Translations under genes and position numbers: made by a program
The notes under the pieces: model-generated
What the model saw: only the letters and a program-made list of their open reading frames with translations
What the model was told of the DNA's origin: nothing
Database searches by the model: none
In this document: positions 27,846 to 37,398 of the stretch, one piece after another
Numbering within the stretch: the stretch's first letter is position 1
Layout of the letters: every line of letters begins with the position of its first letter
Assembly: GCA_964558715.1 (NCBI GenBank)
Contig: CAZLFD010000003.1
Location: 1 to 64,000 of the forward strand
Length of the DNA: 64,000 nucleotides
From: JBGSOV01 sp964558715
GTDB lineage: Bacteria; Patescibacteriota; Gracilibacteria; CAIRYL01; GCA-016699755
Direction: 5' to 3'

Positions 27846-29060
27846 TTAATGGCGCACATCAAACTTCGCCCTCTTCAAATACCAGCGCAAAGCCAATGGA
27901 TGGAAGACGAGCGAGAAGAAAATAATCACAAAGGCCGCACACAGGAACATCTCACGATGCGGATAATCCTCGGGCAATAACAGCAAAAGTAAGATCGAAA
28001 ACGCGCCTTTTAATCCCCCCAGATTCAGTACATGCTGCCAGCTCTGCGGCACTTGCTGCGAACGCGCATTCAGCAACAGACAGCCACCATACACCACAAA
28101 AGCCCGCGCCATCAGCAGCGCAAGAGGAATGAGAACAATATACCATCCGATCGGAAAATGGTGCGCGCCGATACCCACTCCCAGCAAAAAGAACAAGATG
28201 CTGTTGAACAGAAAACTAAGGTATTTCCAAAAATCGTCGTACAGATGTGATTCACAATTTTTCAGTACGTTTTCGGTACTGCTAAAAGCAATAGCAGCGG
28301 CCAACACCGTAACGACACCGGACACATGTAAAAAATGTTCGCCCACCACAAACGCCAGATAGGCGATGACCAAGGTGAAGGTGGTTTCCGTAAATTCGTT
28401 TTCATTCCAATAATCAAGTACTTTCGCTGCCAGCCAACCAAGCAGAATCCCCAGCGGAATCGCGCCCGCGAGCGACCACACAAAATGTAATACCACTTCG
28501 CTCGCACTGAGCGATGACACGCCATTGAGCAAGGTCATGCTTAGAATGGAGAAGAGCACCAGCACGGTCGCATCGTTGAAAAGAGATTCACCCTCGATGA
28601 GCACTTTCAGTTTTTTGGGCACTTCAAAGCGAGTGAATATCGACCCTACCGACACCGGATCGGTGGCAGAGACGATTACGCCAAAAAGCAGGGCATGGAT
28701 GAGACCTACCTGCAAAATAGGCATGGTAGTGGCACCAAGAATAATCGCGCTGACAATCATCCCGACAAAGGCAAAAAAGGCAATTGGCGCGGATTCGCTT
28801 TGCAGGCGGCGCAGGTCGATGCGCCGTGCGGAATCGAAGATCAGCACCGGCAAAAAGACAAAAAATACTACTTCAGGTAAGATTTTCAGCTCGGGCAATG
28901 GTGGAATAAAGTTCGTGCGCGTGAGCGAATACCCTACACCCAAGATTAAGATCCAAGTTTCTAACGGTAAGAGCCTGCCCTCAAAATAGTGCTTAAGCAT
29001 TGAGATGACAATGAAAAACAGGCATAAGCCGCCGATAAGTTGGATGAGAAGGATCTCCAT
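27846..29060 (-). CDS. Na+(K+)/H+ antiporter, CPA1/NhaP family
   Basis: 404 residues from the ATG at 29060 (an in-frame GTG lies 7 codons upstream), with about 12 membrane helices. CPA1 core motifs are present: FFVFLPVLIFDSARRID (helix 3 end), FGVIVSATDPVSVGSIF, the ion-binding Asn-Asp in EGESLFNDATVLVLF, and LNLGGLKGAFSILLLLLLPE. Exchanges monovalent cations for protons at the inner membrane. There is no large cytosolic C-terminal domain. It is the only gene between the two copies of the queA tail, which suggests it arrived with the duplication event. Confidence 0.93.
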   Translation of the reverse strand: MEILLIQLIGGLCLFFIVISMLKHYFEGRLLPLETWILILGVGYSLTRTNFIPPLPELKILPEVVFFVFLPVLIFDSARRIDLRRLQSESAPIAFFAFVGMIVSAIILGATTMPILQVGLIHALLFGVIVSATDPVSVGSIFTRFEVPKKLKVLIEGESLFNDATVLVLFSILSMTLLNGVSSLSASEVVLHFVWSLAGAIPLGILLGWLAAKVLDYWNENEFTETTFTLVIAYLAFVVGEHFLHVSGVVTVLAAAIAFSSTENVLKNCESHLYDDFWKYLSFLFNSILFFLLGVGIGAHHFPIGWYIVLIPLALLMARAFVVYGGCLLLNARSQQVPQSWQHVLNLGGLKGAFSILLLLLLPEDYPHREMFLCAAFVIIFFSLVFHPLALRWYLKRAKFDVRH

Positions 29061-29459
29061 TTTTGTATCATTAGTGTACACAGAACATATTGATTGCGGT
29101 AGTAACTCAGGTAGCGAAAATTACTTTGCTCACGAGTTCCGGTTGAGGGCTACTGTCTTAAATGCGAATATAATTATACGAATGCTATCCTAACCAAATT
29201 CAATTTATAATTGATTTACCTGCAATTGCATGTACCTTCCTTCTGAATCACTACCGCCTGAAATTCAGCATCATCCGCAAAATAGCGCTATCGGGCTGGT
29301 CATATTCCAGTAATGACACTGAAATAAGTGGACGATTTCATGAGCAAGATTGCGGACTTGCGCATTGGAAGCCAAGTAGACTGAACACTTGGGTCGAAAC
29401 ACATTGGCCCTTCGTCCCCGGTATCAAAACCGAGGAGCTTATGAAAAGTGGCATCCGGT
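29061..29459. other. Gene-free segment upstream of the antiporter
   Basis: About 400 bp. A 17-base string AATTACTTTGCTCACG near 29121 is close to AATTACCTTGCTCACG near 27240, just inside the other end of the segment. A frame from about 29169 to 29470 on the plus strand stays open without a start codon and has no recognisable family. No convincing antiporter promoter was located. Confidence 0.4.
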
Positions 29460-29874
29460 ATTTCTTCTGGTAAAGGCAGAAAATATCACGGAGCACCAGA
29501 TGCATGCCGAAATCTTTGAGTTGGATGAGGCAACTGCCGAGCGCATCAATGCCGCCAAAGCGGCAGGGGGAAAAATTACCGCTATCGGCAGCACAAGCCT
29601 GCGGGTGCTGGAATCTTGCGCGGATGCATCGGGAAAATTGCGAGCACAAAGCGGTAAAACGGACATCTTCATCTACCCGCCTGCGGAGTTTGCAGTAGTC
29701 GACCATTTCTTCACCAATTTCCACTTACCAAAAAGCACGCTGCTCATGTTGGTGGCTGCCTTTGTCAGCCCGGGCAAAACAGATGGCGTGGAATTTGTGC
29801 AGGAGGTATACCAAACCGCAATACAAGAAAAATACCGCTTTTTCAGTTATGGCGATGCGACACTGTGGCGGTAA
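29460..29874 (+). pseudogene. queA: Duplicated 3' fragment of queA
   Basis: Second copy of the last 138 codons of queA, two substitutions from the intact gene (one changes the final Trp to Arg). It lacks the N-terminal two-thirds, including the ETLGSVAAPTAGLHFT active-site region, so it cannot be a working enzyme. The few codons in front that keep the frame open do not resemble QueA. The near identity says the duplication is recent or kept uniform by recombination. Confidence 0.92.
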
Positions 29875-29881
29875 TCTCGTA

Positions 29882-30433
29882 CTAGGGTCTTGGCATTGCG
29901 GCAGCCCCAACAGCCCGGGTAGGCGACGGATCTGGTCCTGAAAAACTTGGGTAGAAATCTAGAATCTCGGGGAGAGTCACTTTTACAAGCTTTTTTAAGC
30001 GATTGGATAATTGACTTTTGAGTATTAATGGGTGAAGAGTTTTGTCTGACAAGCGTAAATCACGCTCGATGGCATCACAAGCTACCACCAGTTTCTGGTT
30101 AACTTCGTTCAAGGTACGCCCAATCCTTATCTGGCTCCCTGGATTATGGTACGCATCTTCAAACTTTGGCATTGCGCAGTTTATGAATGTACGGAATATC
30201 TCCTCAACAATTACCCTATGCTCCTCTGCCAAATCTGTCAGTTGTAATTGGTATTGCGGACTTCGATCAAGAATCGTATCAGCCCACCCCTGAACCTGAA
30301 AATCAATATATTCTCTCAATGCCTCTACTGCCAATCTTGTACCCTTTGTGCATTTTGTAAACTGACCGGCAGCATTTCTGCAGCTTCTAAGCTGAGAGGG
30401 AGCGATTCTGATGGGGGTGTTCCTCAATCTCAA
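29882..30433 (-). CDS. Hypothetical protein, unrecognised
   Basis: 183 residues from a TTG start; no ATG is available before an in-frame stop at 30458. Mostly alpha-helical, soluble, no signal or membrane segment. The central part (EEHRVIVEEIFRTFINCAMP, then FEDAYHNPGSQIRIGRTLNE) looks like genuine protein sequence. Ends 7 bp from the queA fragment. A good promoter lies upstream. No family recognised; a truncated gene is possible. Confidence 0.5.
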   Translation of the reverse strand: MRLRNTPIRIAPSQLRSCRNAAGQFTKCTKGTRLAVEALREYIDFQVQGWADTILDRSPQYQLQLTDLAEEHRVIVEEIFRTFINCAMPKFEDAYHNPGSQIRIGRTLNEVNQKLVVACDAIERDLRLSDKTLHPLILKSQLSNRLKKLVKVTLPEILDFYPSFSGPDPSPTRAVGAAAMPRP

Positions 30434-30485
30434 ATGTAACGCACGGCATACGCTCTGTCATTCTTTTTAAAAAAAAGTTGTATAA

Positions 30486-30514
30486 TCTATAATAAGATAC
30501 TGGTGTTTTATCAA
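30486..30514 (-). promoter_or_regulatory. Sigma-70-type promoter for the 183-residue hypothetical gene
   Basis: Minus strand TTGATA (30514-30509), 17-bp spacer, TATAGA (30491-30486) in an A/T-rich stretch directly after the uvrB stop codon; predicted start about 45 bases before the TTG. Confidence 0.5.
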
Positions 30515-32563
30515 CTACTTCTCCCTCGCCTGGTCCTTCAGCATCTCGATCTCATCTCTTAATTCTGCGGCACGCTCAAATTCCAGGTTCTGCACCGCAA
30601 TTTCCATCTTTTGCTCCAGCTCGGCAATAAACTCTTCTACCCGATCTGAACGGATTTTCTTGGTATTGTGCCCTTCGATTTTTTCCGGTTTTGACCCGCC
30701 GCCCATGTACGAGACTTTTTTGCGGATCGTTTGCGGCGTAACACCGTGCTTTGTATTGTGGTCTTCTTGCACCTTGCGGCGGCGTTCGGTCTCGGCGATG
30801 GCTTGTGTCATCGCCTCGGTCGTTCTATCGGCAAAGAGAATCGCCTTCCCTTCTACATTGCGCGCGGCACGCCCAATGGTTTGAATCAGCGCGTCGCGGC
30901 TACGCAAAAAGCCTTCTTTATCGGCATCGAGAATCGCGACCAGCGATACCTCGGGTAGGTCGAGCCCTTCACGCAGCAAGTTGATTCCGACCACCACGTC
31001 GATTTCGCCTTCACGCAGTTCGCGAAGAATCTCGATGCGGTCGAGTGTCTCGACATCAGAGTGCAGATATTTGACCGCCACGCCAGAATCGACCAGATAA
31101 TTGGTGAGGTTTTCGGCGGATTTTTTAGTCAGAGTCGTGACCAATACGCGCTCATCTTTTGGCTTGCGGATGCTAATTTCTTTTAGCACATCATCCACCT
31201 GGTAGCGCGTGGGGCGTATTTCAATCGTCGGGTCTAAAAGACCAGTTGGGCGGATGATCTGCTCGGCAAAGTTGGCCGGCAACTCGGCTTTTTTGCCAGA
31301 GAGCACTGCATCGGCAAGGCTTTTGTAATACGATTCCTTGTCGGAGTTGCCACTTTTTTCGAATTCATATTTGCCGGGAGTCGCCGAAATGCACACCATT
31401 TGCGGCACAAATTTTTCAAATTCTTTAAATTGCAGTGGGCGGTTATCCATGGCACTCGGCAAGCGAAAGCCATAGTCGATCAATTGGCGTTTGCGCGAAA
31501 GGTTGCCCTCGTACATGGCGCCGATCTGTGGCACGGTCATGTGCGATTCATCAATAAAAGTGACAAAATCATCTGGGAAGTATTCGAGCAAGGTTGCCGG
31601 CGGTTCACCAGCATTGCGATTGCTGAGAAAGCGAGTGTAGTTTTCGATGCCGTTTACGTAACCGACTTCGCGCAGCATTTCGAGATCGTATTCGGTGCGC
31701 GTCTGCAGGCGATGCGCTTCGAGTGGGCGCCCAGATGCGTGCATCTCTTTTACCCGTTCTGCCAGTTCGGCTTCGATTTTAGAGGTCGCCTGATTGATCT
31801 TGTCGGTCGTCGAAACATTGTGTTTCGCCGGAAAAAAGACGACTTCTTCGAGCTCGTGGATCAGTTCACCGGTAAAGCTATCGATTTCAGAGATTGCTTC
31901 GACTTCGTCGCCAAAAAACTCGATGCGAAAGGCGTTTTCTGAGCTGGGCGGCAGTACTTCGACCACATCGCCCAGCACGTGGAACATTCCCTGCTTAAAA
32001 TCGAGATGCGAACGGGTATATTGTACATCCGCTAATTTGCGTAAGAATTTGTCGCGTTTTAGCATTTCGCCGCGTTTTACCGTGATGGCGAGTGCTTCGT
32101 AACTTTCTACGTCGCCCAAACCGTAAATACAGCTCACACTAGCCACGATCAGCACATCGCGGCGGGTAAGCAGATTATGTGTGGCGGCATGGCGATAGCG
32201 GTTAATCTCTTCATTGATGGTCGCTTCTTTCTCGATGTAGGTGTCGGTCTTGGCGATATACGCTTCGGGCTGATAGTAATCGTAGTAACTGACGAAATAG
32301 CTCACCGCGTTATCGGGGAAGAATTGTTGGAATTCGCTACAAAGCTGCGCTGCAAGGATTTTATTATGCGCGATGACCAAAGTCGGCCGCTGTATCTTTT
32401 CGATGATATTCGCGACGGTAAAAGTTTTTCCTGTTCCCGTGGCTCCGAGTAGAGTTTGATGCGACACACCGTCGCCTAAGCGAGCGGCGATATCGTTGAT
32501 AGCGAGCGGCTGATCACCGGCAGGCTTAAAATCGGCATGGAGTTGGAACAGTTTATCAGACAA
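30515..32563 (-). CDS. uvrB: UvrABC excision nuclease subunit B
   Basis: Damage-verifying helicase of nucleotide excision repair. 682 residues if started at the TTG at 32563, which gives the canonical opening [20 protein letters not shown]; an ATG at 32650 would add 29 residues of unusual composition and would lie in the promoter of the divergent tRNA-His. Visible: Walker A GATGTGKT, beta-hairpin [15 protein letters not shown] (helicase II), [29 protein letters not shown], and the C-terminal UVR helix pair near residues 640-680 ([20 protein letters not shown]). Confidence 0.97.
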   Translation of the reverse strand: MSDKLFQLHADFKPAGDQPLAINDIAARLGDGVSHQTLLGATGTGKTFTVANIIEKIQRPTLVIAHNKILAAQLCSEFQQFFPDNAVSYFVSYYDYYQPEAYIAKTDTYIEKEATINEEINRYRHAATHNLLTRRDVLIVASVSCIYGLGDVESYEALAITVKRGEMLKRDKFLRKLADVQYTRSHLDFKQGMFHVLGDVVEVLPPSSENAFRIEFFGDEVEAISEIDSFTGELIHELEEVVFFPAKHNVSTTDKINQATSKIEAELAERVKEMHASGRPLEAHRLQTRTEYDLEMLREVGYVNGIENYTRFLSNRNAGEPPATLLEYFPDDFVTFIDESHMTVPQIGAMYEGNLSRKRQLIDYGFRLPSAMDNRPLQFKEFEKFVPQMVCISATPGKYEFEKSGNSDKESYYKSLADAVLSGKKAELPANFAEQIIRPTGLLDPTIEIRPTRYQVDDVLKEISIRKPKDERVLVTTLTKKSAENLTNYLVDSGVAVKYLHSDVETLDRIEILRELREGEIDVVVGINLLREGLDLPEVSLVAILDADKEGFLRSRDALIQTIGRAARNVEGKAILFADRTTEAMTQAIAETERRRKVQEDHNTKHGVTPQTIRKKVSYMGGGSKPEKIEGHNTKKIRSDRVEEFIAELEQKMEIAVQNLEFERAAELRDEIEMLKDQAREK

Positions 32564-32624
32564 AAGGGGACAGAAACAGCAAAAATGGATTGTACTGCTT
32601 CGCCTAGAAAAAACAAGAAAAATA

Positions 32625-32754
<130 letters not shown>

Positions 32755-32777
32755 TCAAGATATGGCTGTGGTTATGG

Positions 32778-33245
32778 TTATGCCTTGCGCGTCGATTTTT
32801 TCGCCTGAAACTTCTCAATACATTGTGGGTGCTTTTTGATAAACATCGTCAGCTTATGAATGCGAGAGACTGTGGTGGGATGGACCAAGTGTTCGATTTT
32901 GCAGGAGTCGACTTGCGAGCGCTTCGCCGGCAAGCCAAGAACTTCGGTAAAAAACTCTTCCAGTACTTTTGCGTTTGTGCGCAGGGTAGAAACGGTTTCC
33001 TCTCCTTCTGCAGAAAGGCGGAAAAACTTGTTCTCATCTTCGAGCAAAAATCCTTTTTGCTTAAGGCTTCGCAGCGCCTGCGAACAACTGCCTGGAGTGA
33101 TGTCGAGTTCGCGGGCAATATCCGTAGTGCGCGCATAACCGTGCTCGTCGATAAGTGCCTGAATCGTCAATAGATAATGCGCCGCACTATGTGTAACGGG
33201 ATTTTGATCATACTCCTTCCATGTTTTATTCTCGGTATTAGACAT
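32778..33245 (-). CDS. DtxR/MntR-family metal-dependent repressor
   Basis: 155 residues. N-terminal winged helix (HYLLTIQALIDEHGYARTTD, IARELDITPGSCSQALRSLK, KGFLLEDENKFFRLSAEGEE) and a dimerisation/metal domain with C(K)IEHLVHPTTVSRIHKL, i.e. the Cys-x2-Glu-His and His ligands typical of DtxR/MntR. No C-terminal SH3-like domain, as in MntR. Would sense Fe(II) or Mn(II). No metal transporter gene is adjacent, so its target is unclear; the divergent secreted protein is a candidate by position only. Confidence 0.85.
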   Translation of the reverse strand: MSNTENKTWKEYDQNPVTHSAAHYLLTIQALIDEHGYARTTDIARELDITPGSCSQALRSLKQKGFLLEDENKFFRLSAEGEETVSTLRTNAKVLEEFFTEVLGLPAKRSQVDSCKIEHLVHPTTVSRIHKLTMFIKKHPQCIEKFQAKKSTRKA

Positions 33246-33313
33246 GCTTCTGGAGGGAAAAATACGCCGTTAGTATCGGCATTTTGCGCAAAAAAGGCAA
33301 TACGGGATGCTGA

Positions 33314-33342
33314 TTGATTCTTTATAAAATAATATGTATAAT
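33314..33342 (+). promoter_or_regulatory. Strong sigma-70-type promoter for the secreted 253-residue protein
   Basis: TTGATT (33314-33319), 17-bp spacer, perfect TATAAT (33337-33342); start expected near 33349, 16 bases before the ATG. Confidence 0.7.
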
Positions 33343-33364
33343 ATATTAAAATTTACAGAAGCCT

Positions 33365-34126
33365 ATGCATACAAAACAACTGATCACCTACACAAGTGGG
33401 TGTATGGCGGCCATCGCACTTTTTGTGACCGGCTATCAATTTGTGCACGCTCAGGCACTTGCCCATTGCCATCAAATCAATAGCACGGCGGAGTTTCCAC
33501 AAACTGATGACTTTGGCGTACCGTATAATATTTTTAGTGCCGCCACAGAGAACCTGATAGTCATCATCTGTAATGATCCGGCATCGACAGTGCACATCGG
33601 CTACGAACAAAACAACCACTATATTTTTGAAGAAGGCTACCTCTGGCGCAATAATGCTTGGGTCAAACAAGGCCTGAGCGGACGGGTGAAAGACCGTAAT
33701 TGGCTCGTCGGAAAAGCAACCGGAACTATGGCAACCACCTCAGCCGAACTCGGTCAAACCAATTATTTTGTATCGTATATTTGTCATCGTATCGGTGATA
33801 ACTGGCAGTGCGGCTGTCAAACAAACACGAACTGCATCGATAATCGCTGGAGCATCCAACAGTTTTCTGGAGCGCCAGTGGGCACACCCGCGCCAAATAT
33901 CACTTTGATGGTCGATACGCTCAATGTTCCATCTGGTGGCTCGGTGCAAATCACCTGGAGCGCCACTGATGCGCAGACCTGCCTTGCCTACGGTGACTGG
34001 GAAGGAGATCTACCCGCACAAGGGAGTAGGGTAATCAATGGCATTACAGCCAATAAAAAATACCAATTGCAATGTGACGGCCCTGGCGGTTCTGCCATTG
34101 CTCTACAGCAAGTATATGTGCAATAG
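33365..34126 (+). CDS. Secreted cysteine-containing hypothetical protein with Ig-like C-terminus
   Basis: 253 residues, signal peptide about 1-30 (CMAAIALFVTGYQFVHAQA). Mature part has eight Cys (NCHQ-like ALAHCHQIN, VIICNDPAS, YICHRIGDNWQCGCQTNTNC and others), suggesting disulphides. From about 180 a beta-sandwich-like segment NVPSGGSVQITWSATDAQTC resembles Ig/fibronectin-like modules of surface proteins. No family recognised for the front half. Expressed from its own strong promoter and divergent from the DtxR regulator. Confidence 0.75.
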   Translation: MHTKQLITYTSGCMAAIALFVTGYQFVHAQALAHCHQINSTAEFPQTDDFGVPYNIFSAATENLIVIICNDPASTVHIGYEQNNHYIFEEGYLWRNNAWVKQGLSGRVKDRNWLVGKATGTMATTSAELGQTNYFVSYICHRIGDNWQCGCQTNTNCIDNRWSIQQFSGAPVGTPAPNITLMVDTLNVPSGGSVQITWSATDAQTCLAYGDWEGDLPAQGSRVINGITANKKYQLQCDGPGGSAIALQQVYVQ

Positions 34127-34129
34127 CTA

Positions 34130-34762
34130 CTAGGCTCCGCGTAAGGTAGTTGCCGCTTGCTCGAGGTTATCTGCATTCCAAAAAAACGAGCCCGAAACGA
34201 TCCAGTTAGCGCCGGCCTCAAGAGCAAAGTCGACCGTTTTGTCACTTATGCCACCGTCGATTTGAATGTCTTTTTCAGAGAATTCTGCACGGATGCGACG
34301 GACTTTTTCGAGTGATTCGGGAATGAACGCCTGCCCAGAAAAGCCAGGATTCACGCTCATCACCAAGACAAAATCGGCAAAACCGATAGCTTCGATGGCG
34401 ACTTCAAGGCTCGTCCCGGGGTTCACGACAACACCGGCCTGCATGCCAAGATCGCGAATGCGCTGCAGCGTACGATGGATGTGCGGGCAGGTTTCGATGT
34501 GTACGGATAATGCGACTGCGCCAGCTTCAGCAAAATCATCAAGCAAAACATCCGGTTTTTCTACCATCAAATGTGCATCGAACGGTTTATTGGAAGCAAG
34601 GCATTTGAGTACCGGTGCCCCAAAAGTCAGGTTCGGTACGAACTGACCATCCATCACATCGAAATGAAAGCCATCAACAAATGGCTCCGCACGTTTGATC
34701 TCGTCGCCCAAGCGCGACATATCGGCAGAAAGCAAAGAGGGCTGGATTTTGATTTCGGGCAT
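34130..34762 (-). CDS. rpe: Ribulose-phosphate 3-epimerase
   Basis: Interconverts ribulose-5-P and xylulose-5-P. 210 residues from the ATG at 34762, giving the canonical IQPSLLSADM opening. Signatures: HFDVMDGQFVPNLTFG (metal His and Asp), HLMVEKP, VLVMSVNPGFSGQAF and QIDGGISDKT (second catalytic Asp). Last gene of the rpiB - small membrane protein - rpe unit. Confidence 0.96.
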   Translation of the reverse strand: MPEIKIQPSLLSADMSRLGDEIKRAEPFVDGFHFDVMDGQFVPNLTFGAPVLKCLASNKPFDAHLMVEKPDVLLDDFAEAGAVALSVHIETCPHIHRTLQRIRDLGMQAGVVVNPGTSLEVAIEAIGFADFVLVMSVNPGFSGQAFIPESLEKVRRIRAEFSEKDIQIDGGISDKTVDFALEAGANWIVSGSFFWNADNLEQAATTLRGA

Positions 34763-34784
34763 GAGCAGTAAAACATCACTCAAA

Positions 34785-35048
34785 TTATAGCATGCTCAAT
34801 GAGTCTGGAGCCATGCCGAAGATCTGGTAGAAATTATAAATGGCAATGCCACCCCAAATGATTTCTAGAAATGTGCCCGGAAAAGATTTTTTTCGCGTGT
34901 ACTCAATGCCAAGAAAGATCGCACCCAAAAGATTCATAATCGGAAACCAGATGTCTTGCGGCGTGATAACGCCATACACATTTAGAAAATATGCGCCGAT
35001 AATGAGGAGTGACCCGCTCCAGCCGATTGCGATAAGAAGGTACTTCAT
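34785..35048 (-). CDS. CBU_0592-like small membrane protein
   Basis: 87 residues, three hydrophobic segments (LLIAIGWSGSLLIIGAYFLN, WFPIMNLLGAIFLGIEY, FLEIIWGGIAIYNFYQIFG). The layout and the NLLGAI..G and WGGIAIY phrases match the CBU_0592-like domain found in small membrane proteins of unknown role. Its ATG overlaps the rpiB stop (ATGA). Confidence 0.7.
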   Translation of the reverse strand: MKYLLIAIGWSGSLLIIGAYFLNVYGVITPQDIWFPIMNLLGAIFLGIEYTRKKSFPGTFLEIIWGGIAIYNFYQIFGMAPDSLSML

Positions 35049-35473
35049 GCTTCAATCTGCCCAACACGGCGCTCGTGGCGACCGCCTTCAAATTCGGTTA
35101 CAAGAAAAGTGGAGACGATATCTTTTGCGACTTCAATACCAGTCGTGCGTTCGCCTAATGCAAGAACGTTGGCATTGTTGTGTTGGCGCGCCAATCGCGC
35201 ATGGGTCGTGGTGCAGCAAAGCGCCGCGCGCACGCCGGCTACCTTATTTGCCGCCATAGAAATGCCGATGCCTGTGCCGCATACGGCAATGCCAAACGAA
35301 CCTGTATCGGCAACGGTATTTTCGGCCACGGCTTTGCCGAATTGCGGATAATCGACTGAGTCTGCCGAATGCGTGCCCACGTCTTCTACAGTATGGCCGA
35401 GTTCTTGGAGCATGGGTTTCAGCTCTTCTTTGAGTATGTATCCGCCGTGATCGGAGCCGATATAAATTTTCAT
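35045..35473 (-). CDS. rpiB: Ribose-5-phosphate isomerase B
   Basis: Interconverts ribose-5-P and ribulose-5-P, feeding Rpe in the same unit. 142 residues. GSDHGGYILKEEL, DVGTHSADSVDYPQFG, the catalytic Cys in GIAVCGTGIGISMAANK, and RAALC...HNNANVLALG are all typical of RpiB. Confidence 0.96.
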   Translation of the reverse strand: MKIYIGSDHGGYILKEELKPMLQELGHTVEDVGTHSADSVDYPQFGKAVAENTVADTGSFGIAVCGTGIGISMAANKVAGVRAALCCTTTHARLARQHNNANVLALGERTTGIEVAKDIVSTFLVTEFEGGRHERRVGQIEA

Positions 35474-35573
35474 TTTTAGTGGAGAAATCTGCCCTTATAT
35501 TTTCTCCTAAGACGGCGATTTTGTCACTGCAAAACTACAAAAAGTTTAAAAATTATCGATGTGTTACAAAGGA

Positions 35574-37241
35574 CTACAAAATACGCTCGGCTGTTTCTCG
35601 CAACAGTACAAGCCGAATGTCGTCATACGAGACCTGCTCTTTTAGCTCACGGTAGATCGCACTAGAACGGATGCCGCCTTTTTCCGTTTGCTCCTCTGGC
35701 AGATTGCGCCGCCGCACCGCATCTTTAGCAGATAGTACACGTTTGCACAGCTCTTCATCTGGCAGCAAGTGTGCGATCGGAAAGTCGACTGCACCATGTT
35801 CGAGAAGTTGCTCGAGATGCGAGGCGATAGTGCCGACTTTCAGCTCGCGCTCGGCAGCGGCATCTGAAAGTGATAGTCCTTTTGCTAGAAGTTGCCGGGT
35901 GATTTCGGTGGTCGCGACTTTTTCTTTTTTCTGCTGTTGCACTTCGGTGAGCGGGGGATATTTCTCAGTTAGTGGACGATTCGCCAGCTCGGCTTCTGCC
36001 TGCCGAGACTGCCGTTGCAAATCGGCATCTGCTTGCAGAACGGTTTTATCCACGAGAAGCGCTGTTTCGTTTAGCCCGAGTAATCGCAGACCGGCTAGAT
36101 CTTTCACGCGTGAGAGTGCCACATAACCGTGCCCGGGATCAAATGCCTTGCTCAAGTCGACTTCTGCCGCATCCAGGGTCATCCCCTGGCTTTTGTGCAC
36201 GGTAATCGCCCACGCCAGCCGCAATGGAATCTGTTCGATACTGGCTAGCTTTTTGCCGCGTTCGTCCACCATGCTCCATTCTTCTGGAAACACCAAAATC
36301 TCACTGCCAGTCGTGGTTTTAATAATGGGGAGTCCCGTATCATCATCAAAGCCGAGTACTTCACCCAAAGTGCCATTTACATATCCCTGCTCAAAATTAT
36401 TTTTGATAAACATTACAAAGGCTCCTTTTTTCAGTTCTAGTTCTTCAGTAACCAAACTGTTTTGCAGCATTTTTTCCGCAATCACTGGGTTCCCTCTGAG
36501 TGTGGCCGAAAAAGCATGTTCTGTATCTAGAAGGTTATTGAGTTCTTCGCTATTGATACGATCGACATCAACGTTGTGGGTAAACAGGCGCGTGGGGCGC
36601 ACAGTTGCGGGGAGTGGATGCTGAAAACGGCTTTGGAGCACAGAGTAGGATTCTTCTGACACTTCACCCTTACGCAAATCATCAAGCAGACGAACAAGTG
36701 CGCTATCACTATGGCGATGCCGCTCAGAGAGGTAACACACCGTAGGACTGAGGCGCTGCCAAGTTACGGTTTGCCAGACAAAACGGCCGTCGGCAGGAAA
36801 GTCGCCGATCGGCGGCAACTGGAAAAAATCTCCGGTCAAGACAACTTGGATGCCGCCAAACGGTTCGGTGCTAAAGCGGATGTTGCGGAGCAACGCATCG
36901 ACACTTTCAAATAGCCCTGGCGTCAACATCGAAACTTCATCGATGATCAGTACTCTTGTCTTCTCGAAGCGTGTACGCAAATATGATTTCGAGAGGATTT
37001 TTTCGATAACGTGTTCATCTATCGCGTCACGTACACCCATGCCCGACCACGAGTGTAGGGTAGTTCCGCCGATGTGGGTGGCGGCAATGCCGGTGGGCGC
37101 GGTAATGGCGACCGGCACATCGCGCTCGCGCAGATAACCGATAAAGCGGTTGAGCAGATGGGTTTTGCCCGAACCCGGCGCGCCGGTCAAAAAAACATTT
37201 GCGCCAGAAGCGAGGATTTTAGCAGCAGTTACCTGTTTCAT
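35574..37241 (-). CDS. Pif1/RecD-like superfamily 1B DNA helicase
   Basis: 555 residues. Walker A GAPGSGKT (21-28), motif Ia ITAPTGIAATHIGG, DEVSML (motif II), LTGDFFQLPP (motif III), and the C-terminal TVHKSQGMTLDAAEVDLS plus HGYVALSRVKDL (motifs V-VI), the Pif1-type set. Residues about 450-555 form an added helical region with a helix-turn-helix appearance (ITRQLLAKGLSLSDAAAERE), similar to the HTH_40 tail of RecQ/RecD-like helicases. Probably resolves G-quadruplex, R-loop or fork structures. It may be relevant that this genome carries many G-rich palindromic repeats, which is speculation. Confidence 0.9.
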   Translation of the reverse strand: MKQVTAAKILASGANVFLTGAPGSGKTHLLNRFIGYLRERDVPVAITAPTGIAATHIGGTTLHSWSGMGVRDAIDEHVIEKILSKSYLRTRFEKTRVLIIDEVSMLTPGLFESVDALLRNIRFSTEPFGGIQVVLTGDFFQLPPIGDFPADGRFVWQTVTWQRLSPTVCYLSERHRHSDSALVRLLDDLRKGEVSEESYSVLQSRFQHPLPATVRPTRLFTHNVDVDRINSEELNNLLDTEHAFSATLRGNPVIAEKMLQNSLVTEELELKKGAFVMFIKNNFEQGYVNGTLGEVLGFDDDTGLPIIKTTTGSEILVFPEEWSMVDERGKKLASIEQIPLRLAWAITVHKSQGMTLDAAEVDLSKAFDPGHGYVALSRVKDLAGLRLLGLNETALLVDKTVLQADADLQRQSRQAEAELANRPLTEKYPPLTEVQQQKKEKVATTEITRQLLAKGLSLSDAAAERELKVGTIASHLEQLLEHGAVDFPIAHLLPDEELCKRVLSAKDAVRRRNLPEEQTEKGGIRSSAIYRELKEQVSYDDIRLVLLRETAERIL

Positions 37242-37340
37242 ATGTACACAAAAACACTTGTATTTAATGTATACTAACTTTTAATAACAGATGCAAATTT
37301 TGCGCAACTGTACTTTTTTTATTAAACCTCGACTAATTGG

Positions 37341-37367
37341 TTGACATATGTAATATTAGGGTATAAA
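37341..37367 (+). promoter_or_regulatory. Candidate promoter for the 107-residue hypothetical gene
   Basis: TTGACA (37341-37346) and TATAAA (37362-37367) with a short 15-bp spacer, 32 bases before the ATG at 37399. Good boxes, poor spacing. Confidence 0.45.
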
Positions 37368-37398
37368 GAGGATTAAACTTTTCTTTAGAGTACCACAT

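Noticed and set aside
29389..29874. Second functional queA-like gene
   Set aside because: Only the C-terminal 138 codons match; the leading residues are unrelated and the active-site region is absent.
34784..34789. TATAAT on the minus strand just before rpe as a promoter
   Set aside because: No -35 at the right distance and it lies at the end of the preceding co-directional gene; likely chance.
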